NCBI GenBank assembly: GCA_016463765.1
Contig: JAEMQS010000031.1
Coordinates: 1 to 46,622, forward strand
From: Solirubrobacteraceae bacterium
GTDB lineage: Bacteria; Actinomycetota; Thermoleophilia; Solirubrobacterales; Solirubrobacteraceae
Length of the DNA: 46,622 bases
Direction of reading: 5' to 3'
The position numbers were made by a program, and so were the translations under genes. The stretch's first letter is position 1; each line of letters opens with the position of its first letter. The notes under the pieces are model-generated. The model saw nothing but the letters and a program-made list of their open reading frames with translations. It did not search any database and had not been told where the DNA came from. This document shows, one piece after another, positions 1 through 7,429 of the stretch.

Positions 1-904
1 CGATCGCGCCGACGTTGTTGAAGTTGTTGAGGATGTGGATGTCCGGGTCGCCGTCCGCGTGGGCGATGGTGGCGTTGAAGTAGTCCCAGCCCTCGGGGTC
101 GTCACTCGCCATGGACCCGACGAGCGCGAGCTGCACGTCGCCGATCTCCTCCTTCACCAGCCGGTAGGCATCGATGACGCCGAGCGGGTCCTTCCACGGG
201 TCGAACCGGGAGACCTGGCAGATGAGCGGCCGGTCGACGTCGATGCCGAACTGCTGGCAGACGTACGAGGCGTCCTCGGGGGAGAGCGCCATGTTCTTCG
301 GCGCGAGCGGATCGATCGCGGGCGGGACGATGTTCACGTTGCCCTGCATCCCGTCAGGGACGTAGGCCGGCATGTGGAAGAGCGACTGCGGGTAGTCGGC
401 GATCCACGGCAGCAGGCGGCCGATGGTGTCGGGGTTCGGGGTCGACACGTCGATGTGGCAGCGCCAGACCCAGCCCTTGGACTTCTCCGGGACGAGCTTG
501 TAGAGCGCGGCGGGCTGCGGGTCGTGCACGAGGCAGACGTCCATCCCGCCGGCCAGCTCGCGGGAGTTCATCTCGTTGTAGCGCTCCCACGTCGCCCACT
601 CGTCCGGGGTGAGGTCCTGCGGGTTGCCCTGCAGCGCGTTGTGCATGAGCTTCGTCGCGTTGAAGAACTCCTCGCGGCCGTAGATGACCTGCCACTCGGT
701 CTCCAGGCCGACGTCGTTCATCAGCGGGATGAGCGTGTAGAGGATCTCGGCGACGCCGCCGCCGAACGCGGTCGCCGAGAGATGCACCACCCGGGCGCCC
801 TCCAGCGGTTTGGCCAGCTCGTGGATCTCCTCGATGAGGTCGCGGCCGCAGATGTGGGTGTAGTCGGCGAGCTTCTTGGTGCCGACGGCGACGGGCTGGA
901 GCAC
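1..904 (-). CDS. treT: Trehalose synthase TreT-type glycosyltransferase (partial, C-terminus beyond the window)
   Basis: Encodes about 301 residues of a GT4-family GT-B glycosyltransferase. TreT makes trehalose from a nucleotide-activated glucose plus free glucose in the cytoplasm. Seen: an N-terminal region with ARVVHLSATAFGGGVAEIL (acceptor-side Rossmann domain, about 35-55), VWRCHIDVSTPN (about 145-156), and the start of the C-terminal nucleotide-binding domain (RPLICQVSRFDPWKDP then VQLALVGSMASDDPEGW). The GTG at 904 is chosen because an in-frame TAG lies three codons upstream and no other start lies between. A -10-like TAGGAT at 911-916 sits exactly 6 nt before the GTG, so the mRNA may be leaderless. 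An AGGA in the same place could also act as a Shine-Dalgarno. The gene follows the MFS exporter on the same strand but a strong hairpin separates them. The family call is firm; sugar-nucleotide specificity cannot be read. Confidence 0.9.
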   Translation of the reverse strand, partial: MLQPVAVGTKKLADYTHICGRDLIEEIHELAKPLEGARVVHLSATAFGGGVAEILYTLIPLMNDVGLETEWQVIYGREEFFNATKLMHNALQGNPQDLTPDEWATWERYNEMNSRELAGGMDVCLVHDPQPAALYKLVPEKSKGWVWRCHIDVSTPNPDTIGRLLPWIADYPQSLFHMPAYVPDGMQGNVNIVPPAIDPLAPKNMALSPEDASYVCQQFGIDVDRPLICQVSRFDPWKDPLGVIDAYRLVKEEIGDVQLALVGSMASDDPEGWDYFNATIAHADGDPDIHILNNFNNVGAI

Positions 905-930
905 GCGCTGATCCTAGGTCGTCGGCCGGT

Positions 931-979
931 GGGCAACCGCGGGCATGTGGCGAAGCTTGCCACACGCCCGCGGTGGCCC
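931..979 (-). terminator. Strong hairpin just downstream of the MFS exporter gene
   Basis: Three nested perfect stems are visible: GGGC 931-934 with GCCC 976-979, CCGCGGGC 937-944 with GCCCGCGG 966-973, and GTGGC 947-951 with GCCAC 959-963, around a 7-nt loop. It starts 7 nt past the exporter stop codon and ends before the treT -10 element. There is no U-tract, so it may be a U-less terminator or an mRNA 3' stabiliser. Confidence 0.6.
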
Positions 980-986
980 TGCCGAA

Positions 987-2465
987 TCAGTGCGCGGCGA
1001 CAGGCGCGGCGTCGGCGCCGGGATGGGCGGCGACCTGTGGCGCGCCGCTGCGCAGGGTCAGCCCGACGACGACGGATCCGGCGGCGATGATCGCCGCGGC
1101 GATCCAGAACGCCGTCGTGTACCCGTGCACTTCGGCGGCTGCGATCACCTCGGGACTGGGCCCGCCGTTCGTGGTGACGTAGTCCGTCGTGGCACTGGCG
1201 GCGAGCGTGCTGAGCAGCGCCGTGCCGACCGCGCCGCCGACCTGCTGCATGGTGTTCACCATCGCCGAGGCGACGCCTGCGTCCTGCTGCTCGACGTTCA
1301 GCGTCGCCGTGTTGAACACCGGCGCGAACACCTGCCCCATGCCGAGGCCGAGCAGGATGATCGCGGGCAGCACGTGCGCGGCGTAGGTCGAGTCGACCTG
1401 GAGCTGCGCGAGCCACACCAGCGATCCGGCGATGGCGACCATGCCGCCGGTGATGAGCGGCCGGGGCCCGACGCGCGGCAGCAGCCGGGTCGTCGCCAGC
1501 CCCGCGCTGATCGCGATCGCGAACGTCATCGGCAGGAACGCGGCGCCTGACTCCACCGGGCTGAAGCCCAGCGTGCGCTGGAGGTAGAACGTCAGGAACA
1601 GGAAGACGCCGAACATGCCGATCGCGGTGATGCCCATGCCGAGGTAGGCGCCGCCCCGGTTGCGGTCGGTGACGATCCGCAGCGGCAGCAGCGGCTGCGC
1701 CACGCGGGTCTGGAGCGCGACGAACGCGACCAGCAGGACGCCGGAGAGCCCGAGCGACGCCAGCGTGAGCGTGTCGGTCCATCCGTCGGACTCGGCGCGC
1801 GAGAACCCGTAGACGAGCAGGAACAGGCCCGCCGACGCCGTCGCGACACCGGGGAGGTCGAGCTTCGGCCGGTGCTCGGGGCGCGTGTCGGAGAGCAGCG
1901 CCATCGCCCCGAGCGCCGCGGGGATCGCGAAGAACAGGTTGACGAACATGCACCAGCGCCACGACAGGTACTCGGTGAGCACGCCGCCGAGCAGCAGGCC
2001 GAGCGACGCGCCGCCGCCGGCGATGGCGCCGAAGATCCCGAAGGCCTTCGCCCGCTCCGGGCCGGACGAGAACGTGACCGTCAGCAGCGAGAGCGCGGAC
2101 GGAGCGAGCATGGCGCCGAAGACGCCCTGCAGCGCGCGGGAGGCGACGAGCACCTCGAAGCTCTGCGCGAAGCCGCCGATCGCCGACGCGACGGCGAACC
2201 CGGCGAGGCCGGTGACGAAGAGGCGGCGACGCCCGAAGAGGTCGCCGAGCCGGCCGCCGATGAGCAGCAGGCTGCCGAACGCGAGCGCGTAGGCCGTGAT
2301 GACCCATTGTCGGTCGGCGTCGGAGAAGCCGAGGTCCGCTTCAGCGGACGGGAGCGCGATGTTCACGATCGTCGCGTCGAGGACGACCATGAGCTGCGCG
2401 ACGCCGAGGATCACGAGGATCAGCCAGCGCCGGTCGTGATGAGGATTGGTGGTGGTGGCAGTCAT
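987..2465 (-). CDS. MFS drug-resistance transporter, DHA2 (EmrB/QacA, 14-TM) family
   Basis: Encodes 492 residues, the usual size of proton-coupled 14-helix multidrug exporters in the cytoplasmic membrane. Seen: the first helix with LDATIVNIALPS (residues 29-40, family motif), motif A GGRLGDLFGRRR (about 70-81) in the loop after helix 2, GVFGAMLAPSALSLL (motif C-like region), and many hydrophobic segments to the C-terminus. The ATG at 2463-2465 is preferred over a start seven codons upstream. A TACGTT -10-like hexamer (2473-2478, minus) lies 7 nt before it and the upstream extension would run into the operator. It is divergent from a TetR regulator, the classic arrangement of a repressed efflux pump. 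Substrate unknown. Confidence 0.92.
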   Translation of the reverse strand: MTATTTNPHHDRRWLILVILGVAQLMVVLDATIVNIALPSAEADLGFSDADRQWVITAYALAFGSLLLIGGRLGDLFGRRRLFVTGLAGFAVASAIGGFAQSFEVLVASRALQGVFGAMLAPSALSLLTVTFSSGPERAKAFGIFGAIAGGGASLGLLLGGVLTEYLSWRWCMFVNLFFAIPAALGAMALLSDTRPEHRPKLDLPGVATASAGLFLLVYGFSRAESDGWTDTLTLASLGLSGVLLVAFVALQTRVAQPLLPLRIVTDRNRGGAYLGMGITAIGMFGVFLFLTFYLQRTLGFSPVESGAAFLPMTFAIAISAGLATTRLLPRVGPRPLITGGMVAIAGSLVWLAQLQVDSTYAAHVLPAIILLGLGMGQVFAPVFNTATLNVEQQDAGVASAMVNTMQQVGGAVGTALLSTLAASATTDYVTTNGGPSPEVIAAAEVHGYTTAFWIAAAIIAAGSVVVGLTLRSGAPQVAAHPGADAAPVAAH

Positions 2466-2472
2466 GTGCCGC

Positions 2473-2522
2473 AACGTACCACACAAATGGAAGTGATGTT
2501 CTCAGTTCCACATCTGTATGAT
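2473..2522. promoter_or_regulatory. Divergent exporter/tetR promoter region with dyad operator
   Basis: A dyad TGGAAGTGA (2488-2496), 5-nt spacer, TCAGTTCCA (2502-2510) has 8 of 9 pairs matching. This size and symmetry are typical of TetR-family operators. A plus-strand -10 TATGAT (2517-2522) is followed by 6 nt and the GTG of tetR. A minus-strand TACGTT (2473-2478) precedes the exporter ATG by 7 nt. The dyad covers the -35 zone of both promoters, so one bound repressor dimer could block both. Confidence 0.6.
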
Positions 2523-2528
2523 CCTGAC

Positions 2529-3185
2529 GTGGCCACATCCCCTGCACCTCGCGGTCTTCGGGCCGATGCCGAGCGCAACCGCCAGCGCCTGCTCGACGCG
2601 GCGGCGGAGCTCTTCGCCGAGCGTGGCCTCGACGTCTCGCTCCAGGAGATCGCCGCCCACGCGGGCGTCGGCGTCGCCACCGCGTACCGGCGCTTCCCCG
2701 ATCGCGCGGCCCTGGTCGACGAGCTGTTCGATCAGCGCCTCGGGCAGGTGATCGCGATCGCGCAGGAGGGCCTGGAGCACGACGACCCGTGGGTCGCCTT
2801 CGTGCAGGTCATGGAGGGCATCCTCGAGCGGATGTCCGGCAACCTCGGCCTCAAGCAGCTGATGATGGGCGAGGTCCGCGCCGGCGAGCGTCAGGCGCGG
2901 CTGCGCGCGCAGCTGCTGCCCGTCATGTCGCAGGTCATCCGTCGCGCGCAGGAGGCCGGTGAGGTGCGGCCCGACCTCGAACCGACGGACATGCCGATCT
3001 TCAACGTGATGATCACCGCGGGGATGCACCTGACCCAGCCGACGCATCCTGACCACTGGCGGCGGATGCTGGTGATCATGCTCGACGGGATCCGCGTGCG
3101 CCGCGACGAACCGTCGCCGCTTCCCGCGCCCGCCCTCGCGGTCGAGGACCTCCCGCGGGTCATGGGCACGCTGCGGCCGGGCTAG
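2529..3185 (+). CDS. TetR/AcrR family transcriptional regulator
   Basis: Encodes 218 residues. The N-terminal DNA-binding domain (about 10-60) reads AERNRQRLLDAAAELFAERG, then a helix-turn-helix SLQEIAAHAGVGVATAYRRFPDR (about 37-59), a textbook TetR pattern. The rest is a helical ligand/dimer domain. An ATG at 2487 in the same frame is open but lies inside the proposed operator and upstream of the -10 TATGAT. The GTG at 2529 sits 6 nt after that -10 and is preferred, implying a leaderless mRNA. It probably represses the divergent MFS exporter and itself, released by an unknown ligand. Its TAG stop overlaps the TAG of the convergent phosphatase gene within one CTAG. Confidence 0.9.
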   Translation: MATSPAPRGLRADAERNRQRLLDAAAELFAERGLDVSLQEIAAHAGVGVATAYRRFPDRAALVDELFDQRLGQVIAIAQEGLEHDDPWVAFVQVMEGILERMSGNLGLKQLMMGEVRAGERQARLRAQLLPVMSQVIRRAQEAGEVRPDLEPTDMPIFNVMITAGMHLTQPTHPDHWRRMLVIMLDGIRVRRDEPSPLPAPALAVEDLPRVMGTLRPG

Positions 3186-4117
3186 TACCTGGCCCGCAGC
3201 CGGGCGATCCCGGCGTCCATCTGGGCGACGAGCTTGCCGTGCAGCTCCGCGTTCGCGCTGGCGAGGATGCTCATCTGGAAGTCGTGGCCCGACCCGAGCA
3301 GCGGCCGGTCGCCGAGGGTGCGGCCGGCACAGTCGGTGACGATCGCGCCGCCCTCTTCCAGGATGAGAACGAGCGCGGCGAGGTCGTACGGCGAGTTGTT
3401 GAGGATGGCCCCGTCGCCGACGCGCTCGAAGGCGGCGCGCACCTCCGGGACCTCTTCGATCATCCGCGGCCCCGGCTCGAGGAACGCGTCGAGCTGGCCG
3501 GTCAGCACGCAGACGCCGTCGAAACAGGCGGACCCGAGATCGAAGACGCCGCCGCCGACCGACGAGCGGTCGATGAGCTCGCCGACGACCTCGATGAGCT
3601 CCCGCGCCGGGCGTCCCCGGAAGCCGAACACCCAGAAGAGGCGAGACAGGTCGGTGTTCGCCGACAGCCGGATCGGGTCCGTCGACGTCACCCCGCCGCC
3701 GCGCACGGCCACGTACTCGCGCCCCGTCTTGATCTCGATGATGACGCCGACCGACACGTCGCCCATGACCGGCTCGCCGTCGCCGAGCGGCGCGGCCGCG
3801 ACCGACACGCACGCCGACTCGAAGCCGGCGATCGCCGGGCGCGTCCCGTCGATCGGGTCGACGATCAGGACGGTGTCCGCGCCGGGCGGCGAGACCAGCC
3901 CCTGGTCCTCCGAGTACCACGCCAGCTGCGGCGCGCGCTCGCGCAGGAACGCGGCCAGCTCCTCCTCGGCGCCCTCGTCGATGCGGAACGTCACATCGCC
4001 GCCCACGCCGATCTGCCCGTGGCCACGCGCGGCGACCGCGCCCAGCTCGGGTCGCACGCGCGCGGCGAGCGCCCGCGCGAGCTCGACGCACAGATCGCGC
4101 AGCGCGGCGTCGGTCAC
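3182..4117 (-). CDS. Inositol monophosphatase family protein
   Basis: Encodes 311 residues of the Mg-dependent, Li-sensitive phosphatase fold (IMPase/FBPase/CysQ superfamily). Seen: the first metal-site glutamate in WYSEDQGL (about 68-74), the signature IVDPIDGTRPAI (about 85-96), and a C-terminal domain with GGVFDLGSACFDG where the family normally has the second aspartate region, then GQLDAF. The GTG at 4115-4117 overlaps the TGA of htrA in a GTGA, so translation is probably coupled. It is the last gene of the RR-HK-HtrA operon, an unusual partner for envelope-stress genes. Inositol phosphate, fructose bisphosphate or PAP are all possible substrates and sequence alone does not choose. Confidence 0.85.
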   Translation of the reverse strand: MTDAALRDLCVELARALAARVRPELGAVAARGHGQIGVGGDVTFRIDEGAEEELAAFLRERAPQLAWYSEDQGLVSPPGADTVLIVDPIDGTRPAIAGFESACVSVAAAPLGDGEPVMGDVSVGVIIEIKTGREYVAVRGGGVTSTDPIRLSANTDLSRLFWVFGFRGRPARELIEVVGELIDRSSVGGGVFDLGSACFDGVCVLTGQLDAFLEPGPRMIEEVPEVRAAFERVGDGAILNNSPYDLAALVLILEEGGAIVTDCAGRTLGDRPLLGSGHDFQMSILASANAELHGKLVAQMDAGIARLRARY

Positions 4118-5286
4118 CGCGTCTGGGCGGGCCGCTTGCCGACCGTGATCGTCACGGTCTGGCGCTCGCCGTCGCGGACGACCACGACGGGGACCTCGTC
4201 GCCGGGTGCGACACGCTGCAGCGCCTGTCCGAGGTCGTCGGGATCGCGGATGGGCCGGCCGGCGAGCTCGACGATCACGTCGCCGCCGGTCCGGTACGTC
4301 GAGGCCTGGAACCGCGCGCGGTCGTCGCCGCCGCGCAGCCCTCCGTCGTCGGCCGGGCCGCCGTCGTTGACCGCCTGGACCCACGCGCCGGTGTCGGTCC
4401 CCAGCTCGAAGCGCTTGGACAGCTGCGGGTAGACCGGCGCCGTCTCGATCCCGAGATACGCGTACTCGACCTTGCCGCTGCGCCGCAGCGCGCTGACCGA
4501 CCGCCGGACCATGTCGACGGGCACCGCGAAGCCGACCCCCTCGCCACCGCCGCCGGTCGAGCGGATCTGTGAGTTGACGCCGAGCACGCGACCGCGGGCG
4601 TCGACGAGCGGGCCGCCGGAGTTCCCGCGGTTGATCGCCGCGTCCGTCTGGATCGCGCCGGAGATCGTGAACCCGGTGAGCGAGTCGATCGTGCGATCGA
4701 TGCCGCTGATGATCCCGACCGACAGCGACTGCGGCTCCCCGTACGGCGAGCCGATGGCCGCGACCGGCGCGCCGACACGCACCTCGCGCGATGCGCCGAA
4801 CGACAGCGGGCGCAGCGTCAGCCCGCCGCGCTGGACGCGCAGGAGCGCGATGTCGGCGTTCGGGTCCACCCCGACGATCCGCGCGGGGACCTGGTTGCCG
4901 TCGGCGAACTGGACGTACACGTCCTCGGCGCGCTTGAGGTCCCGGCCCTCGCCCTCGGTGACAACGTGCGCGTTGGACACGATCTCGCCGTTCTCGGAGA
5001 TGACGAAGCCCGAGCCGACGCCCTCCTCGGGCCGGTCGTTCGCTCCGCCGCTGCGTCCGAACACGCTGAAGACCGTCACGACGCCCGGACCCACCCGCTC
5101 GTAGACGGCGGCCGGATCGAAGCGCACGGCGTTCGCGCTCGGCGCGTCGCGCACGACCTCGACCCGCGTGGTGCGCTGCACCGTCGTCGGCTCGCCGTTG
5201 GCGCCGTCCTCGTCGCCGCCGATGGAACAGCCGCTGAGGAGCACCGCGCCGGCCAGCGCAGCCGCGAGAAGTCGCCGAGGGTTCAC
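4114..5286 (-). CDS. HtrA/DegP-like serine protease lipoprotein with PDZ domain
   Basis: Encodes 390 residues. An N-terminal lipoprotein signal ends in LLSGC (Cys20), so the protease should sit on the outer face of the membrane. The trypsin-like domain (about 60-260) has the full triad: His107 in SNAHVV, Asp145 in NADIALL and Ser223 in GNSGGPLVD. A PDZ-like domain (about 285-375) carries GAWVQAVNDGGPADDGGLRGGD and DVIVELAGRPI, with a short insertion between them. The GTG start overlaps the kinase stop in GTGA. The order RR, HK, HtrA matches mycobacterial mprA-mprB-pepD, where the system senses envelope stress. A similar job is inferred here. Confidence 0.93.
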   Translation of the reverse strand: MNPRRLLAAALAGAVLLSGCSIGGDEDGANGEPTTVQRTTRVEVVRDAPSANAVRFDPAAVYERVGPGVVTVFSVFGRSGGANDRPEEGVGSGFVISENGEIVSNAHVVTEGEGRDLKRAEDVYVQFADGNQVPARIVGVDPNADIALLRVQRGGLTLRPLSFGASREVRVGAPVAAIGSPYGEPQSLSVGIISGIDRTIDSLTGFTISGAIQTDAAINRGNSGGPLVDARGRVLGVNSQIRSTGGGGEGVGFAVPVDMVRRSVSALRRSGKVEYAYLGIETAPVYPQLSKRFELGTDTGAWVQAVNDGGPADDGGLRGGDDRARFQASTYRTGGDVIVELAGRPIRDPDDLGQALQRVAPGDEVPVVVVRDGERQTVTITVGKRPAQTR

Positions 5287-6686
5287 GAAGGCAGCTCGAG
5301 GGAGAACGTCGTCCGGCCCGGCACGGATTCGACCGCCAGGCGCCCGTGCATGCGCTCGGCCAGCTCACGTGCGATCGCCAGGCCCAGCCCCGACCCCGAG
5401 ACGTCGTTGCCGGTGTAGAACGGCTCGAAGATCCGGGCGAGCGCGTCGCGGCGGATGCCCGGCCCGTCGTCGCGCACGGCGAGGCGCACGCGCTGGTCGC
5501 GGCGGCTGGCGCTCACGACGAGGTCGGTGCCGTCGGGCGTGTGGACGATGGCGTTGTCGATGAGGATGCGCAGGACCTGAGCCACCCGCTCAGGGTCGCA
5601 CACCGCCTCGATCGGCTCGCCGTCCAGGCGCAGGGTGAGGTGGGACTCCGAGCCCTGCAGCGCCGGCTCGAACTCCGAGGCGACGGCGCGGGCGAGCACC
5701 CCGACGTCGGTCTCCTCCGGCCGCAGCTCCAGCGACCCGGCCTCCAGCCGCGACAGGTCGAGCAGCGACGTGGCCAGCGTGCCCAGCCGGGCGACCTGCT
5801 CACGGACCTGCGCCACGAAGTGCTTGCGCGTCTCCTCGTCGAGCTCCTCGTCCTCCAGCAGTTCGAGAAACCCGGCGAGGGAGAAGATCGGCGTGCGCAG
5901 CTCGTGCGACGCCGTCGCGATGAACCGCTTGCGGGCGCTGTCGAGCTCGGCGAGCTGGCGCTGCATGTCGTCCAGCGCGCGGGCGAGCTGTCCGAGCTCG
6001 TCGAGCTGCTGCGTGGGGAACTGCGTGCTGAAGTCGCCTGCGGCGACGCGCTCGGCGCCCTGCTCGAGCTGGGACACCCGGCGGGTCAGAGGCGTCGACA
6101 CCAGGAGGCCCGCGACGAGCGACAGCGCGAGCGCCAGTCCGCCCGCCGTGAGGATCTGCCGGCGGATGAGCGCGACGTTGTCGTCCACGTCGGAGAGGGG
6201 CGCGGAGTAGACGAGCACGTGGGTGACGTCGCCCTGGTCGTCGAGCAGCGGAACAGCGGCCTGACCCAGCGGCCCCTCGTCCGACGACTCGCCGCCGGTC
6301 TGCGACTGCCGCGCCCGAGCGGTGTCTGGGGCGATCGCGAACTGCAGGTCCTGGATGTCGGTCTCACCGGTGGAGTCGCTGACGGGCAGCGCCTGCAGGC
6401 CGAGCGTGCCGCGCGAGACGACGAGCAGGGTGACGCGCGTGTTCGTCCGGTCGGCGGCGCGGCGCACGGCGCGATCGAGGTCGGGCCCGGACCGCTCCGC
6501 GTCCACGGCCTCGGCGACGGGCGGGGTCCAGCGCTCGGCGCCGACGGCCAGCGAGTCGAGCTTCTCCTGGCGCAGCTCGCTCTCCAGCTGCGGCGTGACG
6601 TAGGCGTAGACCACCGCCACGGCGGCGAGGGTCATCGCGAAGAACAGGAACGTCAGCTTCGCGCGCAGGGAGCGCAGGAGGCGCAT
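5283..6686 (-). CDS. Sensor histidine kinase
   Basis: Encodes 467 residues. Layout: TM helix about 11-30, an extracytoplasmic sensor of about 140 residues, TM helix about 178-200, HAMP (about 200-250), HisKA with FIATASHELRTP (phospho-acceptor His261), and HATPase_c with the N box LRILIDNAIVHTPDG, the G1 box VRDDGPGI and the G2 box GSGLGLAIA. All catalytic motifs look intact. The response-regulator gene lies 18 nt upstream and htrA overlaps its end by 4 bp, so the three are one transcription unit. The sensor domain matches nothing I recognise, so the stimulus is unknown; the linked HtrA suggests misfolded or damaged envelope proteins. Confidence 0.93.
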   Translation of the reverse strand: MRLLRSLRAKLTFLFFAMTLAAVAVVYAYVTPQLESELRQEKLDSLAVGAERWTPPVAEAVDAERSGPDLDRAVRRAADRTNTRVTLLVVSRGTLGLQALPVSDSTGETDIQDLQFAIAPDTARARQSQTGGESSDEGPLGQAAVPLLDDQGDVTHVLVYSAPLSDVDDNVALIRRQILTAGGLALALSLVAGLLVSTPLTRRVSQLEQGAERVAAGDFSTQFPTQQLDELGQLARALDDMQRQLAELDSARKRFIATASHELRTPIFSLAGFLELLEDEELDEETRKHFVAQVREQVARLGTLATSLLDLSRLEAGSLELRPEETDVGVLARAVASEFEPALQGSESHLTLRLDGEPIEAVCDPERVAQVLRILIDNAIVHTPDGTDLVVSASRRDQRVRLAVRDDGPGIRRDALARIFEPFYTGNDVSGSGLGLAIARELAERMHGRLAVESVPGRTTFSLELPS

Positions 6687-6704
6687 GGGGGCGAGTCTCG
6701 CGCC

Positions 6705-7412
6705 TCAGTCGTCGTCGCGGAACCGGTACCCGACACCACGCACGGTGAACAGGTACTCCGGCTGCTTGGCGTCGAGCTCGAGCTTCTCGCGCAGGTGGCG
6801 GATGTGGACGTCGATCGTGCGCGGGTCGCGGTAGGCGCTGTCGCCCCACACGCGGGTCAGCAGCATGTCGCGCGTGAACACCCGGCCGGGGTTGCGACCG
6901 AGCGCGGCGAGGATCTCGAACTCGACGTACGTCGTCTGCACCTCGTCGCCGCGCACCTTCACCGACCGCTTGGCGAAGTCGATCGCCAGCTCGCCGGACT
7001 CGAGCGTCTCGTCCTCGGGCGCCTCGCGGTCGCGGGCCATGCCGGCGCGGCGCAGCGTCGCCTTGACCCGCGAGCGGAACTCCCGCATGGAGAACGGCTT
7101 GGTGATGTAGTCGTCGGCGCCGAGCTCCAGGCCGAGGACCTTGTCGATCTCCTCGGCCTTCGCCGTGAGCATGATGATCGGGACGGTGGACTTGGCCCGC
7201 AGCCGGCGGCAGACCTCCAGCCCGTCCATCCGGGGCATCATCACGTCCAGCACCACGAGATCGAACGTCGATTCGTTGAAGCGCGCGAGTGCCTCGCGCC
7301 CGTCCGAGGCCTGGACGACCTCGTAGCCGTCCTTGCGCAGCGGGTAGCTCAGGAGTGTCTGCACCGACTGCTCGTCGTCTGCCAGCAGGATGCGGGGGGC
7401 ACGATCGACCAC
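6705..7412 (-). CDS. OmpR/PhoB-type response regulator
   Basis: Encodes 235 residues. The receiver domain (5-120) has ADDEQ, phospho-acceptor Asp56 in LVVLDVMMPRMDG, Thr83 (MLTAK) and Lys105 (TKPF). The C-terminal winged helix (about 135-233) has EFEILAALGRNPGRVFTRDMLLTRVWG and RTIDVHIRHLREKL, typical of OmpR. The GTG at 7410-7412 gives the receiver a normal N-terminus; a longer start would run into the divergent gene. First gene of the RR-HK-HtrA-IMPase operon. Only 17 nt separate it from the divergent membrane-protein gene at 7430, so its own promoter must lie within or beyond that gene's start. I see no convincing -10 for it. Confidence 0.93.
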   Translation of the reverse strand: MVDRAPRILLADDEQSVQTLLSYPLRKDGYEVVQASDGREALARFNESTFDLVVLDVMMPRMDGLEVCRRLRAKSTVPIIMLTAKAEEIDKVLGLELGADDYITKPFSMREFRSRVKATLRRAGMARDREAPEDETLESGELAIDFAKRSVKVRGDEVQTTYVEFEILAALGRNPGRVFTRDMLLTRVWGDSAYRDPRTIDVHIRHLREKLELDAKQPEYLFTVRGVGYRFRDDD

Positions 7413-7417
7413 ACCAC

Positions 7418-7423
7418 TAGTGT
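7418..7423 (+). promoter_or_regulatory. -10 element of the M28-like/sortase operon
   Basis: TAGTGT is followed by exactly 6 nt and the GTG start at 7430, predicting a transcript that begins on the start codon. It lies in the 17-nt divergent gap next to the 8-bp palindrome CACTAGTG (7416-7423). Confidence 0.45.
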
Positions 7424-7429
7424 GGCACC

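Noticed and set aside
354..965. Arg/Pro-rich open frames opposite or alongside treT
   Set aside because: They lack any family pattern and conflict with a frame that translates to clear GT4 motifs from 904 to 1.
2487..2489. ATG as the start of tetR
   Set aside because: It lies inside the dyad operator and upstream of a good -10. It would add residues unlike the family N-terminus.
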